Part shown: piece by piece, positions 44,412 through 53,907 of the stretch | Layout of the letters: each line of letters opens with the position of its first letter | How positions within the stretch are numbered: position 1 is the first letter of the stretch | Source of the DNA: Oceaniferula marina | GTDB lineage: Bacteria; Verrucomicrobiota; Verrucomicrobiia; Verrucomicrobiales; Akkermansiaceae | Direction of reading: 5' to 3' | Assembly (NCBI RefSeq): GCF_013391475.1 | Contig: NZ_JACBAZ010000001.1 | Span: 888,377 to 952,376, forward strand | Length of the DNA stretch: 64,000 bases | The notes under the pieces: model-generated | Told to the model about the DNA's origin: nothing | What the model saw: only the letters and a program-made list of their open reading frames with translations | Database searches by the model: none | Position numbers and translations under genes: made by a program

Positions 44412-46388
44412 TTAGATCACTTCCCAAACAGCGAGAAATTCACGGGCGTTCTCTGGATCATTAATCAGGCACAAACCTGATTCCACGCCGGCATGGCTGA
44501 TATCATGCAAGGTCTCTGCATCCATCCCCGACTTGCGCAATATCCGGAACAACCCACCGCTTCCAGGTTTGGATTTTTTTTGCAACTCGAGAGCGACACG
44601 CCCCATGGTCATGCGCACATTCAATTCAACCACATGCCGCAATGCCAATGCCCCGTCATCATCGCGGTAGACCATCGCGTCCACCCCGACGGGGCCTCGG
44701 TAATCGCCCAACAAACCTGACAGGGCTGCTGGTATTTTATTCCGATACCAATCCATCATCCCAGCATCGGCAAAAAGAAACTTCGCGACATCCGGATCAA
44801 TTCCCCCGCCCCATTTCGGATAAACCCGGCTGCCCAAAAACCGCCCTGCACGATCATTCTGCATTTCAGTGAGTCCGATTTGACGAACCTGCCCATCCGC
44901 GCCCATTTCATACAAGGCAGAAAAATCCATCACTCGGTCGAGCCAGGGTTCCACGAGCACGCCGGCATGTTTGGCCAGACAACGCTTCAACCAGCGCTCA
45001 ATCTCCGCATCCGAGGTTTCCTTACGAACCCGGAAATGACCGCGCCCGGCACAGGAAAAATTCGATTTGAGCAACAAGTCCCGATCCTGCCTCATGTTCT
45101 GAACCGCCAGTAAGGCTGAGTCATATTCAGTAAAAAACGCACCAACATCGTCGTGCAGCCCAAGACATTCGTTTAAGCGCACCCCGGCTTCCTTTGCCAG
45201 CCACCAGGCCGGGGCCTCCCTCCTCCATTTCCACTCTCCGGATTCCGAAACGGCATCAGCAAAGGGATCCAAAATCCGTGTAGCATCAGGCGACCACGCC
45301 CAGGGTCGGAGACCACCCAATTTTCGCTCCGCCATCGCATCCTCCACCCGCTCAAGCGAAACAATTTCGGGCAAATCGAAACCAAACTGCTTGAGTTTTG
45401 CCAAGTGCTGGTTCCCCGGGACGCAGCGCATCAACGACAAATCGTCTCGACGGCACCAGGCGATAGATAGGATTTCCAAATCCTGCTCCATCGCAGACTC
45501 CATTTTATTCGGCTGAAACACATCGCCGGTGAGGCTTGCCGCCACCGCTGACTCGGCATTCGGGTTGAACCAATGCACCACCGGCGTCCGCCCTCTCGAT
45601 TGCTCACAAACTTCCAGATGCGCAATAAAATCGTCATCGAGCCCTGCGAGTCGGCGGCCCTCGACATTGAACGGAGCCATGCCCTTGGCTTTGGCTGGAG
45701 CCAAGGGAAAGCTAAGAGATTTTTTAAATGCCTGCCAATCACTATCGCTCTGGTGTTTCCACTTGCGGAACCATTTGACCCCGTGCCCCACATGCCCGAT
45801 TTCATCCTGATAGATTTTTTCCAGCACCGCAGCCGTTCCCGTATCTCCGACCTGACGAAACAGCCCGGCGTAGTGTTTGGAAAAATCCAGATTCGACTGC
45901 TCGAAGGTCAGGTTCAAGCGGGTGACAAAATCCATGGGAGTCTCCATGGGCGCGATGAGTTTCCAAAAGTAATCGTTCACCGGCAAATCACCAAAATGAA
46001 TCCCACACTCGCGCATCCGGCGCATGTACATCAAGGTGTGCATTTGCTCCTCCCGCATCGCCTCGTAAACGCCCTCCCGATACGCCTTGGGTGCGTCAGG
46101 AAACTTTAACAGCACAAGTGCCATCAACTCCGCAGCCATCAATTCATGGTTCGCCAGAAAATGCATCATCACTCCGCGCTCCCGATCGTCATCCATCCGA
46201 TTCACTCCAGGAAAACTGGCTTTGACCCCTTTCTGGCTGATTCGCAGTGAGTCAGGCCGCCCCGGAGTATCAGGCTCCACAATCGCCATGCCCGGCTCAT
46301 CGTCGTTGGCCACTTCAGGAGCCAGCGTCAGTTTTTCATCGAGGGAGTCGGCAAATAGAATCCTCTCAGCGGCTTCACGCATCTGCAT
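44412..46388 (-). CDS. DUF455 ferritin-like domain fused to an ATP-grasp-like domain
   Basis: 658 residues. The N-terminal half (about 45-250) is a DUF455 ferritin-like helical domain with likely di-iron ligands in HELMAAELMA (81-90), EEQMH (113-117) and YQDEIGHVGHG. The C-terminal half (about 330-640) resembles ATP-grasp enzymes: LLLKSNFSCAGRGHFRV, GVLVEPWLDRVMDF, GPVGVDAMVY and a metal-ligand strand HVVELNVRMTMG. The combination suggests a carboxylate-amine ligase joined to an oxygen- or metal-dependent domain. The substrate is unknown. The 154-aa gene upstream on the same strand (63 bp apart) may belong to the same unit. Confidence 0.72.
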   Translation of the reverse strand: MQMREAAERILFADSLDEKLTLAPEVANDDEPGMAIVEPDTPGRPDSLRISQKGVKASFPGVNRMDDDRERGVMMHFLANHELMAAELMALVLLKFPDAPKAYREGVYEAMREEQMHTLMYMRRMRECGIHFGDLPVNDYFWKLIAPMETPMDFVTRLNLTFEQSNLDFSKHYAGLFRQVGDTGTAAVLEKIYQDEIGHVGHGVKWFRKWKHQSDSDWQAFKKSLSFPLAPAKAKGMAPFNVEGRRLAGLDDDFIAHLEVCEQSRGRTPVVHWFNPNAESAVAASLTGDVFQPNKMESAMEQDLEILSIAWCRRDDLSLMRCVPGNQHLAKLKQFGFDLPEIVSLERVEDAMAERKLGGLRPWAWSPDATRILDPFADAVSESGEWKWRREAPAWWLAKEAGVRLNECLGLHDDVGAFFTEYDSALLAVQNMRQDRDLLLKSNFSCAGRGHFRVRKETSDAEIERWLKRCLAKHAGVLVEPWLDRVMDFSALYEMGADGQVRQIGLTEMQNDRAGRFLGSRVYPKWGGGIDPDVAKFLFADAGMMDWYRNKIPAALSGLLGDYRGPVGVDAMVYRDDDGALALRHVVELNVRMTMGRVALELQKKSKPGSGGLFRILRKSGMDAETLHDISHAGVESGLCLINDPENAREFLAVWEVI

Positions 46389-46451
46389 AGCAGCACGTTC
46401 TGAAAGAACACCCGAAGAATCAAGGAGAGAATATGGCGACCCTGGCTGGGC

Positions 46452-46916
46452 CTAGCCCTCGAGCATGCTCGAAACCACGTGCAAATTGGCAATCCCCCTG
46501 GTCGAGAACTCATCCCAGAACCGTTTACTGACAGGCTCCAGCACTTGCTTGCGCTTTTGCTCGGGCAAGGATTGCACATATCCGGTTCCATGTTTGCGAT
46601 CAAGTTCGCGCTCGGCCAGACGCCCGACCAGTTCTTCCCAAAAGATTTCATTGCGCATCACATCAAAGCTTTGTGCATAAAACGAGCCTTCTTCCTTTTC
46701 CTTGCAAAGCCTGAGCCGCTGCCGTTCGGGGTCGAGCTCCACCTCACGCCCCTGGCCGTTGTCCTGCAAGCGCTTCAGCACCTTGTTCAACAAATCATCA
46801 TAGCGCGCGACACCTGAATCGGCCCCCGGCTGATGGTTCCAGAAAGTGGTCCAACAGGCGAGGGTCAGCATCTCAGAGAGCGTGAGTAGCTCGTCATCAG
46901 TGAAGCGCATGTGCAT
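46452..46916 (-). CDS. Unknown cytosolic protein (154 aa)
   Basis: Helical, charged protein with no signal peptide or membrane segment (FTDDELLTLSEMLTLACWTTFWNHQPG at the start, a KRFWDEFSTRGIANLHVVSSML end). I recognise no family. It is the first gene of a likely two-gene minus-strand unit with the DUF455/ATP-grasp fusion 63 bp downstream. Confidence 0.65.
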   Translation of the reverse strand: MHMRFTDDELLTLSEMLTLACWTTFWNHQPGADSGVARYDDLLNKVLKRLQDNGQGREVELDPERQRLRLCKEKEEGSFYAQSFDVMRNEIFWEELVGRLAERELDRKHGTGYVQSLPEQKRKQVLEPVSKRFWDEFSTRGIANLHVVSSMLEG

Positions 46917-47031
46917 GCGGCAGATGTAAGATAATTGCCGGAAGATGCAAGAGCCAAGAAGCCCCCGATGAACACGACCAGCCCCCCTTCATATCAGGGG
47001 AGCGGCAGAAAAGAAACCATGACTCGCACGG

Positions 47032-49728
47032 TTAACGAGGCACAACAGTCGCAAGCTTGCCTGGAAACAGCTTGATTTCCCGAAGCCCTTTTTCACCGGG
47101 CACACGCACCTTCACGGTCTGCACAATCGGCGATTTCAGTGTGGCTTGCCGCAACCTTCCATTTTTCCATTCAATGTCAACGATGACCTCACCCCGGGCA
47201 CGAAGCCCCTTGACCGAGCCTTTGGGGTAAGCCTTGGGTAAGGCCGGCAACAATGCGATTTCCCCGGCATGACTCTGCAAAAACATTTCGGCCATGCCAG
47301 CCGGGATGCCCAGATTTCCATCAATCTGAAATGGAGGGTGCGTTGTCCAAAGGTTGTCGAGGGTGTTGTAAGCCAACAAACCAGCAACACAGCCATGGGC
47401 ACGCTCAGCTTGGCCGAGCCGGCTCCATAGAGCCGTCCTCCACGCCCAGGTCCAGGACCGGCGACTGTCGCCAACTTCCCCGCGCTTGGTTAATGAAACA
47501 CGAGCGGCTTCCGCTAGCTTCGGCTGTTGAGCCAAGGTGATTTGGCTCCCTGGATGGACGGCAAACAAGTGACTCGTGTGCCGGTGGTTTCCTTTTTCCA
47601 AATCCTTTTCGCCCATCCATTCCATCAACTGCCCCCAACTTCCAATTTTCGGTCCATAGAGTTTGCCTAGGGCCGTCTTCAACCGCTTCTGCAGCTCGGG
47701 ATCACGGTCCAAGACCTCGGCAGCCTTCAAGGTGCTGCTGAACAGATCCCACATCAATTGCTGGGCATGTGCCGTACCATCCTCATGGGGGCCATGCTCA
47801 TGGGACCAGGCATTCGGCACCACCAGACTACCATCAGGCAACTCTTTCAGGCGGGGCAGCCAAAACAGACTGACACCCCGCATCCACGGCCAGGCGGATT
47901 TTTCAAGAAACGATTCATCCTTGGAAAACTGATAATGCTCCCAGTAATGCTGAGACAACCAAGCAGTTCCTTCGATATTCCAATTCCATCCGGTTCCCCC
48001 AAATGGGTTGATGCTCATCCGGGTGACAAATCCCTGGGTATCGCCACCGTAATGCAAGGCCGTGTGCTCCCGGTAAACCGGAACACCCGATGTCAGTAAA
48101 TCAAACAGAGGACGAGACAATTCAGGTAGGTTGGTGGTTTCCGCCAACCAGTAGTTCATCTGCAAGTTGATGTTCGAATGAAAATCACTGCACCATGCCG
48201 GAGCGTTACTGTTACACCAGATCCCCTGCAAGTTCGCCGGCAGGGTCCCCTCACGGGAACTCGAAATCAAGAGGTAACGCCCGTAGTTAAACAACATGGC
48301 CTCCAACTCCGGGTCAAGACAAGGGCGGGGCAAGGCTTTCGCTTGATCCCGATATCGCTGGATCCTTTGGTTGATCGGCTTGGAGGCAAGGGCGGCATCA
48401 CTTTTCCCCAAATCCAGAGAAGCTCGATGATAAAACGAGGTATAATCCTGCTCGTGCTCTGCCAACAAGGCTGGCCACTCTTTACCGGCAGACGCCTTCA
48501 AGCGGGGGGCCACTCGATCTGCAGGATCACCCTGCATCCATCCTTTGGCCCGGTCCATCACATAGTTCGTATCCGCAGCTAAAAACAATAATACCTCATC
48601 CGCTCCACGCACTTCCACGCCATCAGCCCCCTTCTTAACCACACCACCTTTGGCTCTGACCTGTACGCGAGCTTCATATTGAAGTTGATTCGGTAGTTGC
48701 CCACGCAACTTCAGACCACTCCCTGTCACCGAAACGGTTTCCATCCCCTTGTGCGCCCCCTCCAATTTGACAAGACCTCCAATCTGACCCGGCTGATCAG
48801 CCGATATCCGCCAGACGATTACCTGCCCCGGTTGGCTGGCAATCGCCTCGCGCTGGAAATTGACACCCCCGCTCTGCCACGATGTGGTATGCACCGCACG
48901 GGCAATATCAAGCTGACGCCGGTACCCCGCCGGCACCGACGGCTGAGCAGAGAGAGAGACCCCATCAAGGGAAATCTCAGCCACCTGAAAATGCTCCACA
49001 CCTTTCCTCGGCGCAAAAACAAATCGGTAATGCCGGTATTTTACCGGACGGTCGAGTTTGAAACCAACCTTCAGCCCCCGTTTAGGCATCGGCGCAACGT
49101 CCACCTTTTTATCCAGCATCTTCCACGTTTTTCCATCATCGGAGCCCTCGAACATCCAATGAGCCGGATCGCGTGATGGCACATCATTCGCACTGGTAAA
49201 GGAGTAGGCATCAAGGGCCGTTTTTTCTCCTAAATCCACTTGCCAGGCCATCTTGCTCCCATGATGAATCACACACCATTTGCTGCCAAGATTGCCGTCA
49301 ACCGATTGCGCCACCGTCTCTGACGACGATGAATCGACCGCTTTACGAAAACCCTCAGCTGCCCTGGGAGAGCTCAACTTAACGCCAGCCTTGGCCGAGC
49401 GTCCCTGTTCAAAAATTAAAAACCCAAAATTCTGATAGGCTCCAAACACATCCCCCTTGCCCGTTTTATTGTATTTCCCCGCTTTATTTTCGTTCCCCGT
49501 CCAGAGAGAGTCGACATTGAACTGCATCACGGCACGGTCCACATCGCCCATCACCACGCCGCCCAATGAGCCATTGCCAATCGGCAATCCCCCATTCTCC
49601 CACTTGCTCGCTGGGGAGTCAAAATACAGGACATGATCAGCATCCGAGGCCGACAGCTTTGGGCAGATCATTCCTGTTAAGGCGGCAAGAGCAGCCACGG
49701 TCATCGATTCTTTCATGTTCATCATCAT
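47032..49728 (-). CDS. GH95-family alpha-L-fucosidase (secreted)
   Basis: About 898 residues starting at 49728 (MMMNMKES), with the signal peptide to about residue 30; the open frame reaches 49770. The N-terminal GH95 beta domain contains LYFDSPASKWENGGLPIGNGSLGG and FNVDSLWTG. An F5/8-type discoidin-like insert (about 120-260) includes DAYSFTSANDVPSRDPAHW. The (alpha/alpha)6 barrel carries the active-site region with NINLQMNYWLAETTNL, HEHGPHEDGTAHAQQLMWDL and the C-terminal WTTHPPFQIDGNLG. GH95 enzymes remove 1,2-linked L-fucose, or L-galactose in some. An inserted discoidin-like domain is unusual and may bind the polysaccharide. Confidence 0.88.
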   Translation of the reverse strand: MMMNMKESMTVAALAALTGMICPKLSASDADHVLYFDSPASKWENGGLPIGNGSLGGVVMGDVDRAVMQFNVDSLWTGNENKAGKYNKTGKGDVFGAYQNFGFLIFEQGRSAKAGVKLSSPRAAEGFRKAVDSSSSETVAQSVDGNLGSKWCVIHHGSKMAWQVDLGEKTALDAYSFTSANDVPSRDPAHWMFEGSDDGKTWKMLDKKVDVAPMPKRGLKVGFKLDRPVKYRHYRFVFAPRKGVEHFQVAEISLDGVSLSAQPSVPAGYRRQLDIARAVHTTSWQSGGVNFQREAIASQPGQVIVWRISADQPGQIGGLVKLEGAHKGMETVSVTGSGLKLRGQLPNQLQYEARVQVRAKGGVVKKGADGVEVRGADEVLLFLAADTNYVMDRAKGWMQGDPADRVAPRLKASAGKEWPALLAEHEQDYTSFYHRASLDLGKSDAALASKPINQRIQRYRDQAKALPRPCLDPELEAMLFNYGRYLLISSSREGTLPANLQGIWCNSNAPAWCSDFHSNINLQMNYWLAETTNLPELSRPLFDLLTSGVPVYREHTALHYGGDTQGFVTRMSINPFGGTGWNWNIEGTAWLSQHYWEHYQFSKDESFLEKSAWPWMRGVSLFWLPRLKELPDGSLVVPNAWSHEHGPHEDGTAHAQQLMWDLFSSTLKAAEVLDRDPELQKRLKTALGKLYGPKIGSWGQLMEWMGEKDLEKGNHRHTSHLFAVHPGSQITLAQQPKLAEAARVSLTKRGEVGDSRRSWTWAWRTALWSRLGQAERAHGCVAGLLAYNTLDNLWTTHPPFQIDGNLGIPAGMAEMFLQSHAGEIALLPALPKAYPKGSVKGLRARGEVIVDIEWKNGRLRQATLKSPIVQTVKVRVPGEKGLREIKLFPGKLATVVPR

Positions 49729-49861
49729 GCTTATGTTTGGGTTTGAGTCCTTAGCTGCACCAATCAACAAGGCAGCTAAATCTGATAAAAAATCTGAAGC
49801 ACATTACGACACAACGCCAGCAATCTTTCCTCAACATGACACCGAAAGAGACAATCGCGCA

Positions 49862-50884
49862 TCACTCGGGCTCTTGTTCTGGCGGGGTCGTATCCCCTCC
49901 AGCATTTGGGGCCGTCGGCAACGGAACAGGTGCAAGTAGCCCCCCACTCTGGGGGAGAGCCCCCGTGGGACTCACCCATGATGGGGCCTTGGGAGAAATA
50001 TCCGTAAACCATGCCAGCACGGAAATGCCAATCAAGCCAATAAAGCCGCCATAGCCAACCGTCATGGCCGTTGACATCCCCACCACCAATGGAGAAAAAA
50101 ACAAAAGCCCCATCACCATCCAGCTCGGTTTGACTTCGTAATGATGCACCACCAACCGAATCCTCGACCTAGCCAAACCCAAACCCAAAAGAAGATAGCA
50201 GACAAACAAAAACAGGGCGTTGATATGATAGATCCAGCCACAGCCACCGCTCCGAAATGCACTTGCCCACAGAACCATGCTCCCGGATATCAGCAGGGAA
50301 CAGGCATACAAAGCCATGACACCCAATTTTCCGCTCACGCCCTTGAATGCAGAGGCCCCCAAGGTCCCCGCAGATGTCAAGCCAGCAGCAAAAACCAATG
50401 ACAAAGACAGGATGATATTGCGCCAAGGATCGATGCCGCCGATGAAATAACGAACAATCAAATACGGCAGCAGGGAAAGGAAGGTCAAAATACAGCAGCC
50501 CCAGATCACCAAAAATTTTCCCCGAACCACACGCCAGCGGTTTAAGCCGGTCATCTGCAGCAGTTCATGGTTCCCTTCTTCCAGCTCCTGCCCCATCAAA
50601 AGCAAGCCCCCCAGAGGCATCACCACAACGCAGACAGCCCACGCCACCATCCAAAACGGCCCGGAATCCATCACCAAGGCCAGATTAAACACCCCGGTCT
50701 TCTCAGAATACCTCTCAACATCCCCGAGGTGAAACTCAAAGGCCGTCGCCATCACGGCAAGAAGCTGAATAAAAATAAAGGGAAAAATAAACATTCCACG
50801 CCGCAAGCCCTGGCGCAACTCCTTCACGGTCATCGCCCCCATACGATCCAGCCAACCCAATTCAGCAGCATCCATTTCCTTCAC
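49862..50884 (-). CDS. ABC-2-like integral membrane protein
   Basis: 340 residues with about eight hydrophobic segments (for example FIFPFIFIQLLAVMATAF, WMVAWAVCVVVMPLGGLLLMG, GLTSAGTLGASAF) and a short cytoplasmic N-terminal helix (DRMGAMTVKELRQGLRR) typical of ABC-2 type permeases. It ends in a Pro-rich hydrophilic tail. No ATPase gene is adjacent; the downstream gene on minus is GH95. Substrate unknown. Confidence 0.75.
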   Translation of the reverse strand: MKEMDAAELGWLDRMGAMTVKELRQGLRRGMFIFPFIFIQLLAVMATAFEFHLGDVERYSEKTGVFNLALVMDSGPFWMVAWAVCVVVMPLGGLLLMGQELEEGNHELLQMTGLNRWRVVRGKFLVIWGCCILTFLSLLPYLIVRYFIGGIDPWRNIILSLSLVFAAGLTSAGTLGASAFKGVSGKLGVMALYACSLLISGSMVLWASAFRSGGCGWIYHINALFLFVCYLLLGLGLARSRIRLVVHHYEVKPSWMVMGLLFFSPLVVGMSTAMTVGYGGFIGLIGISVLAWFTDISPKAPSWVSPTGALPQSGGLLAPVPLPTAPNAGGDTTPPEQEPE

Positions 50885-50955
50885 GACCCCAAGGCTAAGC
50901 TAAGCACATGGATTCTGTCGAAAATTAAATGCACCGATACATCCCTGCCATGCAA

Positions 50956-51954
50956 TCAATCAAAAATGAGCCAACTGGGACTCTCAAGCTTATCGATCAC
51001 CAGATTTTTCTTCCCTTCCGGTGATTCATCAAAATGCAAGGTCAGCAAAAACGGCAATCCCATTTCATCCCTTAAATCTGCCGGGTTTTTAGCGTTCGAC
51101 TGCATTAGCGCCAACATATCACGGCACCCTTTTTTGTCTCGTTCCATGTATGCCGTTACCAATTGATCACTATCCTTGTTCTCAAGACGAAACGACTGAT
51201 ACTTCTCATCATCCCGGTGCTGGTAAACATACAGGTCATTCCAACTGGCATACACACGCAACGACACCGGCACTGTCGGTTTCTCAGCTAAAAAACGATC
51301 CCAGTTCCATGGATTATAAAAAACATCTGTCTCCCAGTCGACTTTGAAAGAGCCATCCTCCAGAGACTCCACCCACAACTGCTTTTTAAACAAGCCGTCG
51401 CTTGGCAGTTCAATCTTCCAAAATGATTTACCAAAAATGGTTTTCGGCACCATCGTCGTCATCGACTCCAACTCCGCAACCTTCATCGAATGCGCCCGAC
51501 TCTGATACCAATCCTCCATGAATGGTTGCACCCGTTCCGGGTGACGAACAAAAGCCAACTTGGCCTCAACGCTCGAAGCCTGTAAATAACCGGCTACGAC
51601 CTTCCGCAACTCGAGAATCGCCTCCTTGGATCGGACAAGCTCGATTTCTTCCTTCGACATGGACCGAGCTTCAATCGGAATAATTTTCTGAGGTTCTTCA
51701 TCAGGTTTTACTACCCACAATCCATATACCAGGGAACTCATACCAGCCCCCCCAATGAGTAAAATCAACAATGACAGCAAGCATAAGACTTTAGGGCTCC
51801 ACTGCTTCTGCTGGTTCGGATGCTCGCTATCATCGAACAAACTTCCCGCTAAGATACTCTCCTCCACCTCCAACGGTTTTTTGGAGTCCGTATTGATAAG
51901 TTTTACATCATCCCCCAACATGGCAAACAAATCCTGACCTTCGGGTTCCGACAT
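50956..51954 (-). CDS. Single-pass membrane protein of unknown function
   Basis: About 332 residues when started at 51954 (MSEPEGQDLFAMLG); the frame extends to 51993 without added signal. An acidic cytoplasmic N-terminus leads to one transmembrane helix at about residues 55-80 (VLCLLSLLILLIGGAGMSSLVYGLW) and a large extracytoplasmic domain with no known motif. Its start faces the PEP-CTERM gene 150 bp away on the same strand. Function not assignable. Confidence 0.7.
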   Translation of the reverse strand: MSEPEGQDLFAMLGDDVKLINTDSKKPLEVEESILAGSLFDDSEHPNQQKQWSPKVLCLLSLLILLIGGAGMSSLVYGLWVVKPDEEPQKIIPIEARSMSKEEIELVRSKEAILELRKVVAGYLQASSVEAKLAFVRHPERVQPFMEDWYQSRAHSMKVAELESMTTMVPKTIFGKSFWKIELPSDGLFKKQLWVESLEDGSFKVDWETDVFYNPWNWDRFLAEKPTVPVSLRVYASWNDLYVYQHRDDEKYQSFRLENKDSDQLVTAYMERDKKGCRDMLALMQSNAKNPADLRDEMGLPFLLTLHFDESPEGKKNLVIDKLESPSWLIFD

Positions 51955-52044
51955 GATGATTACTTTAAGCGATGAATGAATCAAGTGGAACATCCCACAT
52001 CCACAAGCCCATTACAAAATAAAAAAGATCTAAAATGAAACAGA

Positions 52045-52076
52045 ATCACTCCTATTCCCGAGGAAATAGGAGTGAT
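52045..52076 (-). terminator. Hairpin after the PEP-CTERM gene
   Basis: A perfect 12-bp stem (52045-52056 with 52065-52076) with an 8-nt loop, 28 bp downstream of the PEP-CTERM stop on minus. The T-rich stretch begins only several bases later, so termination is likely but imperfect. Confidence 0.55.
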
Positions 52077-52103
52077 CCAATCAAATCAATCAAGTGCAGT
52101 AAT

Positions 52104-52811
52104 TTAGGAACGCCTTCTTCTGAAGATGAAAGCCAAAGAACCAAGCCCGGCCAAGATAAAGGACGAAGGCTCAGGAACTGCATAAATGTAGGTTACCTCG
52201 ACAATCGCCTCCCCTTCATGGTTAGTCACTTGAAACGTTGCATTACTCGCCCCTGAGGCTCCCCAACTTCCACCGGCATTCACAAAGGCCGTGCGAGTTG
52301 AGATCCCATCACCTACGAAATACGCAAGATCGCTGGAAAGAGAACTGGAAGACTCATTACTTTCATAAGCCGAGATGATATCGTCAGACCAGAAATCAAC
52401 ACCTATATTATTGGCAACCCCACCATTGTCTGTAGCTTCCAATGCGATATCCCCAGATGCCTGATCCAAAGAAGCTTCAGCACCAAAAGCGTCATCATTC
52501 GTCCCGTTGCTATTCACATCAACATACGCCGAGACATCACCATTCAATGTAACCTGTGCCGTTACAGCACTCTCGGTGTTGTTTTCAATCGTGACGTGAG
52601 CACTCTCGCGAGCCGTTACTTTCACCCGAACTTCCGTCAAGGTGCCTAAGGACGAATCAAAACTTGCAAATATTGCGGGAGTATCGGTCAGGGTTGTAAT
52701 TTCACCAGTCACTGGGTTGGGACTCGCTGTCACGGTGTAACTCGCAGCAGAGGCAACGGAAAGTGACATCGCACTGACCGCAAACATGGGGATCATCTGT
52801 TTCATTTTCAT
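52104..52811 (-). CDS. PEP-CTERM secreted protein
   Basis: 235 residues with a signal peptide (MKMKQMIPMFAVSAMSLSVASA), a Thr/Ala/Ser/Asn-rich beta-sandwich body with alternating strands (VRVKVTARESAHVTIENNT, VTAQVTLNGDVSAYV), and the sorting tail VPEPSSF, hydrophobic helix, RRRRS. Anchored or secreted surface protein of unknown function. Upstream lies a G-poor intergenic region of over 500 bp. Confidence 0.85.
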   Translation of the reverse strand: MKMKQMIPMFAVSAMSLSVASAASYTVTASPNPVTGEITTLTDTPAIFASFDSSLGTLTEVRVKVTARESAHVTIENNTESAVTAQVTLNGDVSAYVDVNSNGTNDDAFGAEASLDQASGDIALEATDNGGVANNIGVDFWSDDIISAYESNESSSSLSSDLAYFVGDGISTRTAFVNAGGSWGASGASNATFQVTNHEGEAIVEVTYIYAVPEPSSFILAGLGSLAFIFRRRRS

Positions 52812-53380
52812 AGAATAAATTTGATTAACGTTCTCTCACCAAATGAAATGGAGAGGCCGAAACAGCTACCACCCAACAAACAACAGTCAACACCAATACA
52901 AACAATTTCAATTTATTTTTGTTAGCTATCATACAACCCCAAACTCAAACTAACAAAAATACAAAAACTCAGACGTTCACACTTCACAAAGACAAGCTCA
53001 ACAAAAACACACAAACAACTCAAAACGAACAAGTTACAAAGTAACAAAAGACCAAATCCGAGTTTAACTCACAGCAAACCACCAACAAAAACCACCTCAG
53101 AATAAATAATAAAATATATTTTATTAGCTAACAAACTAACAATAAAAGATCTTTTATTATTCTATAAACACGAGCTAACAAACACACACATCAAGCGCAG
53201 CCACAGACAACACCTCAACACCTCAACACCTCAACACCTCAACACCTCAACACCTCAACACCTCAACACCTCAACACCTCAACACCTCAACACCTCAACA
53301 CCTCAACACCTCAACACCTCAACACCTCAACACCTCAACACCTCAACACCTCAACACCCAACAAAAACAAAAGAAAGGGG
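52812..53380. other. G-poor intergenic region between the PEP-CTERM gene and rnpB
   Basis: About 570 bp without a gene. On plus it is strikingly poor in G and rich in A and C from about 52860 to 53370, so the transcribed minus strand is rich in T and G. It contains an 8-bp tandem array (53209-53358) and an A/T-rich patch with TTTATTAG and TTTTATTAT stretches near 53100-53170. No protein frame is credible. Confidence 0.6.
53209..53358. repeat. 8-bp tandem repeat array, 18.75 copies
   Basis: The unit AACACCTC repeats head to tail 18 times plus a partial copy, without a single interruption that I can see. On minus it reads GAGGTGTT. It begins about 20 bp downstream of the RNase P RNA 3' end. 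The unit is not a multiple of three and no frame passes through it, so it is not coding. Perfect copies suggest recent slippage. Confidence 0.97.
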
Positions 53381-53792
53381 GCCGCTCCCCTGTAAGCCGG
53401 ATTCTGTCCACTCCAGACAATCTGGAGCTGGACGGTCATTTATCTTATCCTACCCTGTCCGGAGACAGAGAGAAAACCTCCCTTGCGGGATGGTGCGACT
53501 AATACCCGGGGATCCTGATCGGGCGGGCAACCCTTCCCCTGTTATGTCTTGCGCCGCGTGGGGTTTACCGTGCCTCCTCGGTCACCCTTGGAGCGGTGGG
53601 CTCTTACCCCACCTTTTCACCCTTACCTCAATCCCGAAGGATCAAGGCGGTTTGTTTTCTGCTGCACTTTCCGTCCGACCAGCTTGAACTGGCCGTCCCC
53701 CGCTTTCGCAGGGCACGCTGCCCTATGGTGTCCGGACTTTCCTCGATCAAAATCAGACAAGCTGAGCTGACCGCGACCGTCCGGGGAGCGGC
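53381..53792 (-). ncRNA. rnpB: RNase P RNA (bacterial class A)
   Basis: Catalytic RNA that trims tRNA 5' ends. The minus strand carries the conserved core GAGGAAAGTCCGGAC near the 5' end (53730-53750), the central AGGGTGAAAAGGTGGGGTAAGAGCCC-like region and the 3' AGAATCCGGCTTA. P1 pairs GCCGCTCCCC-type ends: 53783-53792 with 53381-53390. About 412 nt, normal for class A. A T-rich tail follows the 3' end on minus, serving as terminator. Confidence 0.96.
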
Positions 53793-53907
53793 ACGCGCAA
53801 TGTAGGCTCTCGCAGCCATCATGCAAGCCTTGAAATGCCCGTATTTGACAAGCGGCCATCGATATCTATGCTTGAATCTTCATACCAACGACCTAATAAG
53901 CACGTCT

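Noticed and set aside
53209-53358. Repeat array as a CRISPR
   Set aside because: The units are 8 bp, contiguous and without spacers; no cas genes are in the window.
53490-53859. Several overlapping frames of 60-80 residues on both strands
   Set aside because: They lie within or across the 5' end of RNase P RNA, whose conserved core and P1 pairing explain the sequence.
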